Assembly: GCA_023441725.1 (NCBI GenBank)
Contig: JAEZNV010000150.1
Coordinates: 1 to 6,992, forward strand
Direction: 5' to 3'
DNA length: 6,992 bases
From: Actinomycetes bacterium
Lineage (GTDB): Bacteria > Actinomycetota > Coriobacteriia > Coriobacteriales > Coriobacteriaceae
In this document: one piece after another, positions 1-5,647 of the stretch
Layout of the letters: each line of letters begins with the position of its first letter
Numbering within the stretch: position 1 is the stretch's first letter
The notes under the pieces: generated by a model
Seen by the model: the letters and a program-made list of their open reading frames with translations, nothing else
Database searches by the model: none
Told to the model about the DNA's origin: nothing
Position numbers and translations under genes: made by a program

Positions 1-326
1 CCGGCACAAGCTACGCCCAGGCAGGCGTAGGGCAAAAGCTCGGTCTCGCCGTTGGGCGCGATTGCGGCATAACCGGCAATAAAGGCAAACGATGAGCCCA
101 AAAATGCCGGCACCTTACCGCGCGACAGGAAGTGGAACAGCAGCGTGCCCAAGCCGGCAAACAAAAGCGTTGCCGATACCGAGAGGCCGGTGAGCACGGG
201 CACCAGCACGGTGGCGCCAAACATGGCAAACAGGTGCTGTAGGCCGAGCAGGAACATGCGCGGGCGGCCGAGCGACGATGCGTCGTAGATGGCATCGCTG
301 ACGGCGGGCGTCGAGGACTGGGACAT
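1..326 (-). CDS. uraA: Uracil/xanthine permease (NCS2 family), N-terminal 108 residues, runs off the left edge
   Basis: The gene encodes an integral membrane proton symporter of the NCS2 nucleobase family, which imports uracil or a related base across the cytoplasmic membrane for salvage. Only the start is present. The translation begins [15 protein letters not shown] and then carries the family signature [16 protein letters not shown] at residues 30-45, a second hydrophobic helix at about 52-67, and [14 protein letters not shown] at 73-86. These match the first transmembrane helices and the LGSSFAF half-helix of E. coli UraA closely. The ATG at 326 is preceded by AAAGGA, which supports the start. 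The gene follows the methionine synthase-like gene on the same strand after a 122-bp gap, so it may have its own promoter. A uracil versus xanthine preference cannot be settled from the N-terminus. The family call is firm; the substrate is inferred. Confidence 0.93.
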   Translation of the reverse strand, partial: MSQSSTPAVSDAIYDASSLGRPRMFLLGLQHLFAMFGATVLVPVLTGLSVSATLLFAGLGTLLFHFLSRGKVPAFLGSSFAFIAGYAAIAPNGETELLPYACLGVACA

Positions 327-395
327 GGATGTCCTTTCGAATGGAAGGGCGATCAGGCATATCGGATAACCTGCCCGAACGATACGATCCGAACC

Positions 396-401
396 ATTGT
401 A
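396..401 (-). promoter_or_regulatory. Possible -10 element for the uracil permease gene
   Basis: Read on the minus strand this is TACAAT (5 of 6 matches to TATAAT), 69 bp before the permease ATG. No good -35 hexamer lies 16-18 bp upstream; the best is GTGCGA with 3 of 6 matches. I see no PyrR-type attenuator or terminator in the 122-bp gap, so read-through from the upstream methionine synthase-like gene is also possible. Confidence 0.3.
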
Positions 402-448
402 CGCGATACACTATGCCTCGCACGCGCCGCCACCTGCAAACACTAGCG

Positions 449-1582
449 CTATTTCCAAACGCGCTGGGCAATGCGCTTGACCAGCGCGATCTTTGCCCAT
501 TGCTCATCCTCGGTCAGCTTGTTGCCAATCTCGCAGCTGGCAAAGCCGCACTGAGGCGACAGATACAGGTTCTCGAGCGGCACGTACTTTGCGGCTTCAC
601 GGATGCGCTCGACGATAACATCCTCGTTCTCGAGCTCTGCCGCCTTGGTGGTTACCAAGCCCAGCACGACCTTCTTGCCCGGGGCAACGTACTTGAGCGG
701 CTCAAAACCGCCGGCGCGCGGCGTATCGAACTCCAGGTAAAATGCATCGACATCCTCGTTTGCGAACAGGTACGGCGCGATGGGGTCATAGCCGCCCTCG
801 AAGGCATAGGTGGAGTGGTAGTTGCCGCGGCACACATGCGTGTTGATGACCAGATCGTCGGGCTTGTCCGCGATGGCGGCATTGTTGAGCGCCACGCCCA
901 GCTCGCTTACCTTTTGCAGGTCGACCGGGCTCATGCCGGTTTTGGCGACAAAATCGGTGTCGCAGTAGATGCCCCAGGTGCAGTCATCAAACTGGATGTT
1001 GCGGCAGCCTGCTGCGTACAGGTCGGCGATCACCGTGCGATAAGCGGCTGCGATGGCGTCGGCAAGTTCCTCATCGGTCTTATAGACAGCGCGCAGGCTC
1101 TCCTGCTGGCCGTCGCAGCGGTCGAGCGTGACCTCAGAGAACGTCTGGATAGGCGCCGGGATGGTCTGGCGTGCAACATGGCCCTCGCCCTCAAGTGCCT
1201 TGACAAATTTGAAGTGCTCGACGAAGGGGTGGTTCTCGCCGCTAATGGGACCGGTAACCACGGCGGTGTCGGCGGTAGTCTCCTCGTCGTGGAACATATA
1301 GCCCGTACGCGAGGTACGGCGCTCAATGCCGTTGAGCCCCCACATAAAGTCGAGGTGCCAATAACTGCGGCGGAACTCGCCATCGGTGATGACCTGCAAG
1401 CCGGCGGCCTTTTGCTTTGCCACCAAATCGCGAATGGCATCGTCCTCGACGGCCTTAAGCCCCTCGGCATCAAGCGTGCCTGCCGTATAGGCAGCGCGGG
1501 CGTCCTTTACGGCCTGCGGTCGAAGAAAACTGCCGATGATATCGGCGCGAAACGGCGCGTTCGGTTGAATCGAAGTACTCAT
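449..1582 (-). CDS. Cobalamin-independent methionine synthase, catalytic-domain-only form (MetE core, YxjG/YxjH type)
   Basis: This is a 377-residue TIM-barrel methyltransferase of the MetE C-terminal (UROD/MetE-like) superfamily, predicted to methylate homocysteine to methionine in the cytoplasm. The zinc ligands of MetE are all visible: His249 and Cys251 in THVCRGNYHS, Glu284 in YLEFDTPRAGG, and Cys345 in LSPQCGFAS. Other family marks are the N-terminal DIIGSFLRP and the segment VITDGEFRRSYWHLD. Full MetE has about 750 residues with a duplicated N-terminal barrel. That half is absent here, and the length matches B. subtilis YxjG/YxjH (about 377 residues). I chose the ATG at 1582 because AAAGGGAG sits 6 nt upstream; the in-frame ATG at 1600 would lie inside or before that site. 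The upstream region carries a promoter and a LysR-type dyad. The methyl donor (folate, a corrinoid protein or S-methylmethionine-like compounds) is not shown by the sequence. Confidence 0.9.
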   Translation of the reverse strand: MSTSIQPNAPFRADIIGSFLRPQAVKDARAAYTAGTLDAEGLKAVEDDAIRDLVAKQKAAGLQVITDGEFRRSYWHLDFMWGLNGIERRTSRTGYMFHDEETTADTAVVTGPISGENHPFVEHFKFVKALEGEGHVARQTIPAPIQTFSEVTLDRCDGQQESLRAVYKTDEELADAIAAAYRTVIADLYAAGCRNIQFDDCTWGIYCDTDFVAKTGMSPVDLQKVSELGVALNNAAIADKPDDLVINTHVCRGNYHSTYAFEGGYDPIAPYLFANEDVDAFYLEFDTPRAGGFEPLKYVAPGKKVVLGLVTTKAAELENEDVIVERIREAAKYVPLENLYLSPQCGFASCEIGNKLTEDEQWAKIALVKRIAQRVWK

Positions 1583-1588
1583 AGATAT

Positions 1589-1596
1589 CTCCCTTT
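1589..1596 (-). promoter_or_regulatory. Ribosome binding site that fixes the start of the MetE-core gene
   Basis: On the minus strand this reads AAAGGGAG and ends 6 nt before the ATG at 1582. It makes that ATG the likely start rather than the in-frame ATG at 1600, which has no such site correctly spaced. Confidence 0.8.
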
Positions 1597-1620
1597 GCAT
1601 TGATTGCTTTACTGGGACAG

Positions 1621-1649
1621 AGTATGAACGCTCATATGGCTATCGTAAA
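1621..1649 (-). promoter_or_regulatory. Predicted promoter of the MetE-core gene
   Basis: Reading the minus strand, TTTACG (1649-1644, 4 of 6 matches to TTGACA) is followed after exactly 17 nt by CATACT (1626-1621, 4 of 6 matches to TATAAT). The transcription start would be near 1614, giving an untranslated leader of about 30 nt. No riboswitch fits in so short a leader. Both hexamers are imperfect, as expected of an activator-dependent promoter. This is prediction by eye only. Confidence 0.4.
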
Positions 1650-1670
1650 ATATACGTTTGTATTGGTTTG

Positions 1671-1689
1671 ATATAGGAAACTTCTATAT
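1671..1689. promoter_or_regulatory. Met-box-like LysR-type operator (ATATAG-N7-CTATAT dyad)
   Basis: There is a perfect 6-bp inverted repeat, ATATAG and CTATAT, separated by 7 nt (GAAACTT). The core TATAG-N7-CTATA has the same arms and spacing as the LysR-type methionine regulon motif of streptococci, which I recall as TATAGTTTnAAACTATA; only the centre differs. The centre at 1680 lies about 66 bp before the predicted transcription start of the MetE-core gene, the usual position for the recognition site of a LysR-type activator. Match to the consensus, spacing and gene function agree, but no regulator has been tied to it. Confidence 0.45.
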
Positions 1690-1826
1690 GCACACCAACG
1701 GGCCGCCAAGCCAAACTATCCCATATCCGCCAGTGCAAATAGCCATTTTCGTGCCCATATGGCACTAGCAGCTTTGCCCTATCGCCCATACGCTTAGTGG
1801 TGACCGCACAAGGCCACGCGAGAGAT

Positions 1827-1831
1827 AGGAG
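1827..1831 (+). promoter_or_regulatory. Ribosome binding site of the surface protein gene
   Basis: AGGAG lies 5 nt before the ATG at 1837. It supports that start even though it gives an unusually long N-terminal region ahead of the signal-peptide hydrophobic core. Confidence 0.7.
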
Positions 1832-1836
1832 CGACC

Positions 1837-3429
1837 ATGACCACGTTTACGACCCCCACGCGCTACACTGATCGCGCCGCAGGACTCCATTACGCCGAGA
1901 CCCCCGTGCGCCAGCGCACCGTTCTCACCTGTGGCAGCTGGCGTCGCGTGACCCGCCGTATCGTTTGCGGCCTGACCTGCGCACTTACCGTGAGCTCGCT
2001 GCTCATGCCGAGCGTTTCGTTTGCAGCTGAGTGGGTCGAGGTCGGCGGCACCACCTATAACGCCGGTGCCGCGGCCGGTGACGGCAGCACGTGGGCCTGG
2101 GACGGTGCCGACGATATGACGCTCAATGGTTATAACGGCGGAGGCATCGCTGCCGGCGGCAAGCTCAACGTGAACTACGAGGGCAACAATACGGTTGCCA
2201 ACGAATACGGCAACGGCATTTCTGTCGAAGACGTCACCAACGAGAGCGCCGAGCTCAACATCTCCGGAACGGGCACCCTGACGGCAACCGCCGAAGGTAA
2301 CGCCCTGTATTCCGAGGGCGATATGACGATCAGCGGAACAGGCACCGTTAACGCCACGGGCGACGTCAGCGGCATATATACCCAAAATGACCTTTCGATT
2401 GATACGAGCGGAACCGTCACCGCCAAGGGCACGCGTGCCGAGGGCATCCTTGCCGACGGCGATATAACCATAACCGGTGGCGGCACCGTCGACACGAGTT
2501 CCGAGCAGGATTGCGGCATCGTCGCCAAAGAAACCCTCACGGTATCCAACAGCACGCTAACGGCTCAGGGATTCGGTAGCGGTATATATGCCTTCGACGG
2601 CCTGACCATTGATGCGGCGACCGTACGAGCGTATGCGTACCCAGCGCGCGAAGACAGCCCCACCGCCATCTTCACCGACGAGGGCGACATCACCATTAAA
2701 AATGGCTCATTCGTTCACGCCTATGCCGAGGGCGAAAACGCCTCAGGAATCTTCACGCACAATTGGGACACCGGCGGACCTGGCGGGCGCATCTTTATCA
2801 GCGACTCGACCGTCGAGGCCATTGCCCACTACATCAACTACGATGGAGGCAACCAGCCCCTACCGCCCATCACCAATGGCGACATTGTCGTAGTTGACCC
2901 AGACGTGAACGCTCATACGTATGGTATCTTCGCTCTCACCGAAGATGGCCTCACGCCTGCGACCATCTCCATCACACGCAGCCGCGTGACGGCAGAAGGC
3001 AACACCGCTGCCATCCTGGCCGTGGTGAATAGCGCAGACGGCAGCATTGCCGGCACGATCAATATCGTCGACAGCATTATCGAAACACCCAACGGTGGAC
3101 GTATTTGCGACGTGCATTTCGTTGACACCAATCCCGTCGATGCCCCTTATCAGCGCGGCCAGACCATCGGCACCGCAAACGACGTCATCACGGATCTGGA
3201 TAGCGACGCCATCGCCAAGCGCGCCGTCATCGTTCCGGTGGAAACGCCCCAGGCAAAGCCCGAATCGAAGCCTAAGGTAACGACCGCCGCCGCGACCATC
3301 AAGCATGTCGACACCAAGGGCACGCTCGCAACCACGGGTGACGCTTCCGTTATGGGCGTTGTTGCCGCCGCCATCACAGGCGTGGCAGCCGTCGTCGCCG
3401 GCATCTTTACCAGCCGCAAGCGCTCGTAG
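1837..3429 (+). CDS. Secreted, sortase-anchored beta-helix surface protein (LATTG signal), possibly carbohydrate-binding
   Basis: This is a 530-residue exported protein. A long basic N-region (about 41 residues, with RRVTRR at 36-41) precedes a hydrophobic core at 42-63, with likely signal cleavage after SFA or SFAA (63/64). The segment from about 86 to 415 is a degenerate ladder of 20-30-residue rungs, each of the form G-I-[YFLV] then a D-[IML]-[TS]-I strand then TV-x-A: GIYTQNDLSI (179), GILADGDITI (203), GIVAKETLTV (227), GIYAFDGLTI (249), GIFTHN (304), GIFALTEDG (363). This pattern suggests a right-handed parallel beta-helix like the Cthe_2159-type carbohydrate-binding proteins; that similarity is by eye. 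A Pro/Lys linker (468-482) leads to LATTG (497-501), a hydrophobic segment (504-525) and terminal RKRS, which is a complete cell-wall sorting signal of the LAxTG kind handled by class E sortases. No catalytic motif is evident; the ligand is unknown. No sortase gene lies in the window. Confidence 0.82.
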   Translation: MTTFTTPTRYTDRAAGLHYAETPVRQRTVLTCGSWRRVTRRIVCGLTCALTVSSLLMPSVSFAAEWVEVGGTTYNAGAAAGDGSTWAWDGADDMTLNGYNGGGIAAGGKLNVNYEGNNTVANEYGNGISVEDVTNESAELNISGTGTLTATAEGNALYSEGDMTISGTGTVNATGDVSGIYTQNDLSIDTSGTVTAKGTRAEGILADGDITITGGGTVDTSSEQDCGIVAKETLTVSNSTLTAQGFGSGIYAFDGLTIDAATVRAYAYPAREDSPTAIFTDEGDITIKNGSFVHAYAEGENASGIFTHNWDTGGPGGRIFISDSTVEAIAHYINYDGGNQPLPPITNGDIVVVDPDVNAHTYGIFALTEDGLTPATISITRSRVTAEGNTAAILAVVNSADGSIAGTINIVDSIIETPNGGRICDVHFVDTNPVDAPYQRGQTIGTANDVITDLDSDAIAKRAVIVPVETPQAKPESKPKVTTAAATIKHVDTKGTLATTGDASVMGVVAAAITGVAAVVAGIFTSRKRS

Positions 3430-3480
3430 CTCCAAACCTCGCACGCTCGATCAACACGAACGCGCACCGCCCCATGGTAA

Positions 3481-3510
3481 GCGGCCGCCGGACCTCCCAC
3501 CGGCGGCCGC
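3481..3510. terminator. Perfect 11-bp hairpin between convergent genes, probable bidirectional terminator
   Basis: GCGGCCGCCGG (3481-3491) is exactly complementary to CCGGCGGCCGC (3500-3510), with an 8-nt loop. It lies 51 bp after the surface-protein stop and 59 bp after the end of the convergent LuxR-type gene. The stem is entirely G+C. The run after it on the plus strand is only TTT (3516-3518), and on the minus strand there is none. It could therefore stop both genes as a strong structure, but it is not a classic U-tract terminator. Confidence 0.6.
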
Positions 3511-3569
3511 GCCGCGTTTGAACGATCCGATTCGATTGTCCACTCAAAACAAAACCACTCGCCGGTCGC

Positions 3570-4589
3570 TTACAGCAATACAAACTGTTTCAGCGCGGCG
3601 CGACTCGTTATGCCAAGCTTGGCGTAGGTGTTCGACAGGCGATTCTTTACCGTGCCGCGCGAGATACCCATGTGAGCGGCAATCTCATCGTTGGTCCAGC
3701 CGCGACGGGCCAGCATGGCAATGGCAAACTCCGTCGTGGTCAGGCTTTCGGCAACGGTGGCGCCCGCACCCGGATTGTGCACGCGACGCCAGCCGCGGCT
3801 AAAGCGCTCGGTAACTTTAATGATCTCCGCGAACTCCAGCGGATGATCTTTCTTTAGACATGATTCCAAAACGCCCTGCAAAAGCCCGTGATGCTCGCCG
3901 ACGATCTCGATCAAGCCATCGGGCTGCGCAATCTGCCACGCACGCATAAAGTGAATGTTCGCACGGTCAGCCTCACGCTGGTTGATCCACCCAACGGCAG
4001 CGATCAGATGCAAGAAGACCTCAGGGATGGGATAGCTTTCCTGCTTCATCGACAGGGCATTCTCCGCCATCCCCACGCAGCGCCCGTAATCGCCATCAAG
4101 ATAGGCACGGTGTGCCAGCGCGTAGGTTGCAAACAGGCGCAGCCCCTCGGGCAGCAGCGATGCATACGAATCAAATTCGCTGCGTGACACCGGCGAGGGA
4201 AAATGCAGCAGCACGCACGCGCTGGCCGCGAGCAGCATATACGAGGCCTGAGCGCGTGAATCCTTTGCCGCCCCTTGGCCCTTCCCCGTCTCCTCGAGGT
4301 ACGCAAGACAGCGACGCGCCGCCAATGCGCGATTCAGTGACAGATTTGCATAGGCGCACAACAGGCATGCCGAAAAACGGAGCGAAAGGTCATCCGATAG
4401 CAAGTACGGCTCCGCTAGGCGTCGTGCCTCATCGGGGCAACCGCGATAGTAGTGCGCCTCGGCACGTGCGATAACGCCATAGTCATCTTTGAGCATCACG
4501 TCGAGGGTTCTGTCGAGCGTCCCGGGCTCAAATGCCGTGCACATAAGTGGCATGGGGAAACGCCAGCTATCGGTATATATCCGATCCAC
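3570..4589 (-). CDS. LuxR-type transcription regulator with TPR-like N-terminal region, no receiver or ATPase domain
   Basis: This is a 339-residue DNA-binding regulator. The C-terminus (about 282-339) is a clear LuxR/GerE helix-turn-helix: SLTTTEFAIAMLARRGWTND, then EIAAHMGIS, TVKNRLSNTYAKLGITSRAAL. The preceding 280 residues are helix-rich, with repeated A/L/Y patterns such as AEAHYYRGCPDEARRLAEPY and AHRAYLDGDYGRCVGMAENAL that resemble tetratricopeptide repeats, as in the MalT sensor region. There is no Walker A motif and no phosphoacceptor receiver, so the input signal is unknown. I chose the GTG at 4589 because GGAGG sits 5 nt before it; the in-frame ATG at 4607 has only a poor site upstream and would contain that GGAGG within the coding sequence. 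With the ATG the product would be 345 residues. The gene stands alone after a hairpin that ends the LysR gene. Targets are unknown. Confidence 0.85.
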   Translation of the reverse strand: MDRIYTDSWRFPMPLMCTAFEPGTLDRTLDVMLKDDYGVIARAEAHYYRGCPDEARRLAEPYLLSDDLSLRFSACLLCAYANLSLNRALAARRCLAYLEETGKGQGAAKDSRAQASYMLLAASACVLLHFPSPVSRSEFDSYASLLPEGLRLFATYALAHRAYLDGDYGRCVGMAENALSMKQESYPIPEVFLHLIAAVGWINQREADRANIHFMRAWQIAQPDGLIEIVGEHHGLLQGVLESCLKKDHPLEFAEIIKVTERFSRGWRRVHNPGAGATVAESLTTTEFAIAMLARRGWTNDEIAAHMGISRGTVKNRLSNTYAKLGITSRAALKQFVLL

Positions 4590-4594
4590 GGCGA

Positions 4595-4599
4595 CCTCC
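4595..4599 (-). promoter_or_regulatory. Ribosome binding site that favours the GTG start of the LuxR-type gene
   Basis: On the minus strand the sequence AGGGGAGG ends at 4595, 5 nt before the GTG at 4589-4587. Nothing comparable precedes the in-frame ATG at 4607, so the GTG is preferred. Confidence 0.65.
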
Positions 4600-4698
4600 C
4601 CTCGCATAGCGGCTCACTTTGATGGTAGTGCGAGAGGGCGCCGGTTAATGGGACATGTGGCTCGAAATCAGGCCCTATCCTGGACCGTCGGCGGCAAA

Positions 4699-4734
4699 TT
4701 GAGCGGCGCCAAGCCCAAGCCCGACACCGCTCAA
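4699..4734 (-). terminator. Hairpin terminator at the end of the HAD-LysR unit
   Basis: On the minus strand TTGAGCGGTGTC (4734-4723) pairs with GGCGCCGCTCAA (4710-4699) over 12 bp, two of them G-U, around a 12-nt loop. It starts 4 nt after the LysR stop codon (4741-4739) and is followed by TTT (4698-4696). The U-run is short, so termination may be partial, leaving some read-through into the LuxR-type gene. Confidence 0.6.
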
Positions 4735-4738
4735 AAGA

Positions 4739-5635
4739 CTAGATATGCTGGCGGATCGCGTCGATATAGGCCTGTCCGTAGCGCGTGAGCGTCGTGTTCT
4801 TGCGCGTAATGATGCCGATCTCCATGTACTCGTCCACATCGAGCGGAATCGAGATGATGCCGGGGCCGTTGAGCTCATGGCTGATCACGCCCGAACACAC
4901 CGTGTAGCCGTTAAGGCCCATAGCCAGGTTGAACAGTGTCGCACGGTCACGCACGCGGATATTCTTGCGGCGCTCAAAGGTCGAGGTCAGTTCCTCGGAA
5001 TAGTAGAACGAGTTATAACTGCCCTGCTCATAGGACAAGAACGGGTAGTCTTCCAAGTCCTCGAGCGTCACGCTGGCGCGGTCCGCCAGTGGATGGTCGG
5101 CACATACAAAGACATGCGGCGCGGCGCAGAAGAGCCCCTCGAATACGAGCTCGTTGGCGGCGAGCATGCGCTCGATAACCTCGCGGTTATGCTCGGATAA
5201 GTACAGGATGCCCAGTTCGCTTTTCATATGCGCGACGTCCTCGATAATCTCGTGGGTCTGCTCCTCGCGCAGGGTAAAGTCGTAGCGCGCGGCATCGAAC
5301 TCGCGGATCACGTCAACAAACGCGTTAACGGCAAAGGAATAATGCTGGCAGCTCACACTAAAGTGCGGCACCTGCTCGGACGCGCCCTTGTACTTGCCTT
5401 CGAGCAGATCGGCCTGGTCGAGCACCTGGCGCGCGTAGCCCAAGAAGGTCTCGCCCTCCTCGGACACAATGACACCCTTGTTGGTGCGCTCAAAGATATG
5501 CACACCCATCTCGTTTTCGAGATCGCGGATCGATGCGGTAATCGAAGGCTGCGACACAAAGAGCCGGCGCGAGGCCTCGGTAATGCTGCCGCATTCGGCA
5601 ACTTTGACGACATATCTGAGCTGCTGAAGCTTCAT
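4739..5635 (-). CDS. LysR-family transcriptional regulator
   Basis: This is a 298-residue LysR-type regulator, the normal family length. The N-terminal winged helix-turn-helix is unmistakable: QLRYVVKVAECGSITEASRR at 5-24, then LFVSQPSITASIRDLENEMG and IFERTNKG (48-54). The linker helix covers about 60-85, and a two-lobed effector-binding domain runs from about 91 (HFSVSCQHYSF) to the end. The effector is unknown. The open frame extends upstream to 5842, but those 69 residues overlap the HAD gene in another frame and are low-complexity Arg/Pro. The true start is the ATG at 5635, where the LysR fold begins, with AGGGAG 6 nt before it. That binding site overlaps the stop codon of the HAD gene, so the two are probably co-transcribed and translationally coupled. 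It may regulate its own unit or the divergent region upstream; I cannot show which. Confidence 0.93.
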   Translation of the reverse strand: MKLQQLRYVVKVAECGSITEASRRLFVSQPSITASIRDLENEMGVHIFERTNKGVIVSEEGETFLGYARQVLDQADLLEGKYKGASEQVPHFSVSCQHYSFAVNAFVDVIREFDAARYDFTLREEQTHEIIEDVAHMKSELGILYLSEHNREVIERMLAANELVFEGLFCAAPHVFVCADHPLADRASVTLEDLEDYPFLSYEQGSYNSFYYSEELTSTFERRKNIRVRDRATLFNLAMGLNGYTVCSGVISHELNGPGIISIPLDVDEYMEIGIITRKNTTLTRYGQAYIDAIRQHI

Positions 5636-5641
5636 AGCTTT

Positions 5642-5647
5642 CTCCCT
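5642..5647 (-). promoter_or_regulatory. LysR ribosome binding site overlapping the HAD stop codon
   Basis: The minus strand reads TAGGGAGAAAGCTATG: the TAG is the stop of the HAD gene, AGGGAG the binding site, and ATG the LysR start. The layout suggests translational coupling within a two-gene transcript. Confidence 0.7.

Noticed and set aside
11..295. 94-codon minus-strand frame overlapping the permease
   Set aside because: Its Cys/Ser/Arg-rich translation is typical of an out-of-frame reading. The permease frame through the same bases gives the [14 protein letters not shown] signature.
329..1603. 424-codon open frame on the plus strand, antisense to the MetE-core gene
   Set aside because: It is a mirror frame of a GC-rich gene. 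Its translation matches no family I know, while the minus strand shows intact zinc ligands and a proper ribosome binding site.
1633..1763. Direct repeat CATATGGC at 1633-1640 and 1756-1763
   Set aside because: Eight bases with no further flanking similarity. It is near both divergent starts, but too short to support as an operator.
1765..2385. 206-codon minus-strand frame across the surface-protein 5' region
   Set aside because: It is antisense to a gene with a clear signal peptide and repeat structure, has no recognisable domain, and spans the promoter region.
2371..2592. GGCATATATACC (2371) and GGTATATATGCC (2581), exact reverse complements inside the surface-protein gene
   Set aside because: Both encode the recurring Gly-Ile-Tyr of successive rungs. 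The match follows from the repeated protein motif and is not a likely recombination or regulatory pair.
3546..3569. T-rich run (minus strand TTTTGTTTT) after the LuxR-type gene as an intrinsic terminator
   Set aside because: Only a 3-bp stem (ACC/GGT) precedes it, so there is no credible hairpin. The 11-bp hairpin further on is a better candidate.
4590..4607. ATG at 4607 as the LuxR-type gene start
   Set aside because: There is no good ribosome binding site before it, and the strong AGGGGAGG lies inside the extra six codons, placed for the GTG at 4589. It is not fully excluded.
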